A model generated the notes under the pieces. That model did no database searches. It was not told the origin of the DNA and worked only from the letters and a program-made list of their open reading frames with translations. Of a DNA stretch of 6,131 bases, positions 5,801-6,131 are shown piece by piece. Origin of the DNA: an uncultured cyanobacterium (GTDB lineage: Bacteria; Cyanobacteriota; Cyanobacteriia; CACIAM-69d); contig CALCTI010000390.1 in assembly GCA_937894105.1 (NCBI GenBank), positions 1 through 6,131 on the forward strand, written 5' to 3'. A program made the translations under genes and the position numbers. Position 1 is the first letter of the stretch. The number at the start of each line of letters is the position of its first letter.

Positions 5801-6131
5801 CGTGGCGCAGTTTAGCCCCAAAATATCGATTTTGAAAGGCTCCAGAATGGCCACCACGGCGCTAATATCGCTGCCCACCAACATGGTGCCGGTGATTTCC
5901 ATGGTCACCGATACCATCAAAGGTAGGCGATCGCCTCGCTGATCAAAGATCTCTTCAATACCGCCCAAGGCCGCCTTGATTTGCAATACGTCCTGACAGG
6001 TTTCCAAAATCAGCAAATCCGCGCCACCGTCATACAGCCCCGCCGCCTGTTCCGCATAAGCCGCCTTCATGGTGTCAAAGTCAATATGTCCCAGAGTGGG
6101 CAGCTTGGTACCGGGTCCCATAGAACCGGAT
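2873..6131 (-). CDS. metH: Cobalamin-dependent methionine synthase, 5' end outside window
   Basis: MetH (5-methyltetrahydrofolate:homocysteine methyltransferase) makes methionine and tetrahydrofolate in the cytosol using methylcobalamin. The window holds about 1085 C-terminal residues of a protein that is usually near 1200. An in-frame ATG at 6121 is internal: the frame continues upstream through Ser-Gly-Ser into the conserved AGS-x-GP region, so the true start is beyond the edge. Numbering from that ATG, the homocysteine domain (about 1-190) has the zinc ligands Cys105 (GLNCATGP) and Cys171-Cys172 (VVGGCCGTTPDH). The folate domain (about 232-495) has GERLNASGSKK and LMLDSTEW. The cap covers about 525-615. 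The B12 domain (about 620-745) has DVHDIGKN with the cobalt-ligand His632, MSGLLVKS and VILGGAAL. A charged linker lies at about 746-805. The AdoMet-binding reactivation domain (about 806-1082) has PPFWGTKIL, RRELGYG and SRYSFGYPACP. All key residues are intact. It converges on the plus-strand genes; its promoter and any cobalamin riboswitch would lie outside. Confidence 0.97.
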   Translation of the reverse strand, partial: SGSMGPGTKLPTLGHIDFDTMKAAYAEQAAGLYDGGADLLILETCQDVLQIKAALGGIEEIFDQRGDRLPLMVSVTMEITGTMLVGSDISAVVAILEPFKIDILGLNCATGPDRMTEHIRYLTEHAPFVVSCIPNAGLPENIGGVAHYKLSPVELRMALHRFVEDMGVQVVGGCCGTTPDHIAQLAEAAKELKPKERVVRRSLETTLDKTKGDVKSAYEPAAASIYSAQPYEQQNSFLIVGERLNASGSKKCRTLLNDEDWDGLIALGKSQVKEGAHVLDVNVDYVGRDGERDMKELAARLATSSPLPLMLDSTEWTKMEAGLKVVGGKCILNSTNYEDGEERFLKVLELAKQYGAGVVVGTIDEDGMARAAEQKFAIAQRAYRQAVEFGVPAHEIFFDTLALPISTGIEEDRNNGAATVESIRLIRENLPGCHVLLGISNISFGLNPAARQVLNSVFLHDCMQVGMDAAIVSAAKILPMAKIEDKHQKICRDLIYDRREFDGDICTYDPLGKLTTLFEGKTTKKEAGVDENLPLEEKLKRHIIDGERIGLEPILDSALAQYPPLEIINTFLLDGMKVVGEQFASGQMQLPFVLQSAETMKSAVAYLEPYMDKEEGGKSSAKGKFLIATVKGDVHDIGKNLVDIILTNNGYEVINLGIKQPVENIIDAYEEHKPDCIAMSGLLVKSTAFMKDNLQTFNDRDIQVPVILGGAALTPNFVRKDCQAVYNGRVIYGKDAFTDLTFMDKLMPAKKAENWENAKGFLDEFDESKASDLADTQAESNGKVKAAVKQEPLPVDTKRSEAVSVDVERPTPPFWGTKILQGDDLPYDEVFWHLDLQALFAGQWQFRKPRKQSKEEDKQFLPDKVHPILDSWKERSPREYLLKPLLIYGYFPCNAEGNTVFVYDPEAIAQGASIKTLDPVTSFEFPRQRSNRRLCIADFFAPRESGQVDVFPMQVATAGDVATEFSQKLFAADQYTDYLYFHGLAVQTAEALAEWTHARIRRELGYGHLDPDNIKDMFAQQFQGSRYSFGYPACPNMQDQFKQLDLLKSDRIGMYMDESEQLYPEQSTTAIVTLHPVAKYFNVTV

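Larger units (their letters stand above)
222..5934. repeat. Dispersed HIP1 octamers GCGATCGC (13 copies)
   Basis: Copies start at 222, 550, 944, 985, 1135, 1505, 1953, 2095, 2978, 3405, 4995, 5524 and 5927. HIP1 is the highly iterated palindrome typical of many cyanobacterial genomes and often lies inside genes, as all of these do. Six are in the ligase-like gene, two in the J-domain gene and five in metH. They are not a locus-specific element; their value here is taxonomic. Counting was by eye, so one or two may be missed. Confidence 0.9.

Noticed and set aside
5515..5942. Several plus-strand open frames opposite the start of metH
   Set aside because: Their Pro/Ser/Arg-rich or motif-free translations overlap the conserved homocysteine-binding domain of metH, so they are shadows.

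Overview
The window looks like chromosomal DNA from a cyanobacterium. By eye I count 13 copies of the HIP1 octamer GCGATCGC in about 6.1 kb, where chance would give roughly 0.1. The genes agree: a small J-domain membrane protein next to a DUF3143 protein (a cyanobacterial family), and an O-antigen-ligase/IctB-type membrane protein of the cyanobacterial kind. I cannot place the genus.

Layout, left to right. (1) Bases 3-173 (+) hold the C-terminal end of a gene that starts outside the window; I do not recognise its product. (2) Bases 187-1680 (+) hold one O-antigen-ligase/polymerase-like membrane protein gene, split by a single in-frame TAA at 874-876. The reading frame, the transmembrane pattern and the family motifs continue in the same frame on both sides of the stop, so this looks like a recent nonsense allele or a base-call error rather than two genes. 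The first half also carries an in-frame block of repeat-like DNA (about 388-512) that adds roughly 42 non-family residues between membrane segments. (3) Bases 1767-2273 (+) encode a J-domain protein with one C-terminal membrane helix, behind its own likely extended -10 promoter. (4) Bases 2383-2655 (+) encode a complete 90-residue DUF3143 protein. (5) Bases 2656-2872 form a 217-bp convergent intergenic region with a second copy of the repeat arm and a possible terminator hairpin. (6) Bases 2873-6131 (-) encode almost all of cobalamin-dependent methionine synthase (metH), whose N-terminus lies beyond the right edge.

How the genes relate. The plus-strand genes (cell-envelope or transport protein, J protein, DUF3143) run toward metH, which converges on them, so metH is a separate transcription unit. 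The J protein and DUF3143 sit close together and may act together, but nothing in the sequence gives the pathway. I found no RNA gene, CRISPR array, transposase gene or phage gene. I see no clear previously undescribed system. The points most worth a second look are the broken ligase gene, the repeat embedded in its reading frame with its sister copy downstream, and the J-protein/DUF3143 pair.
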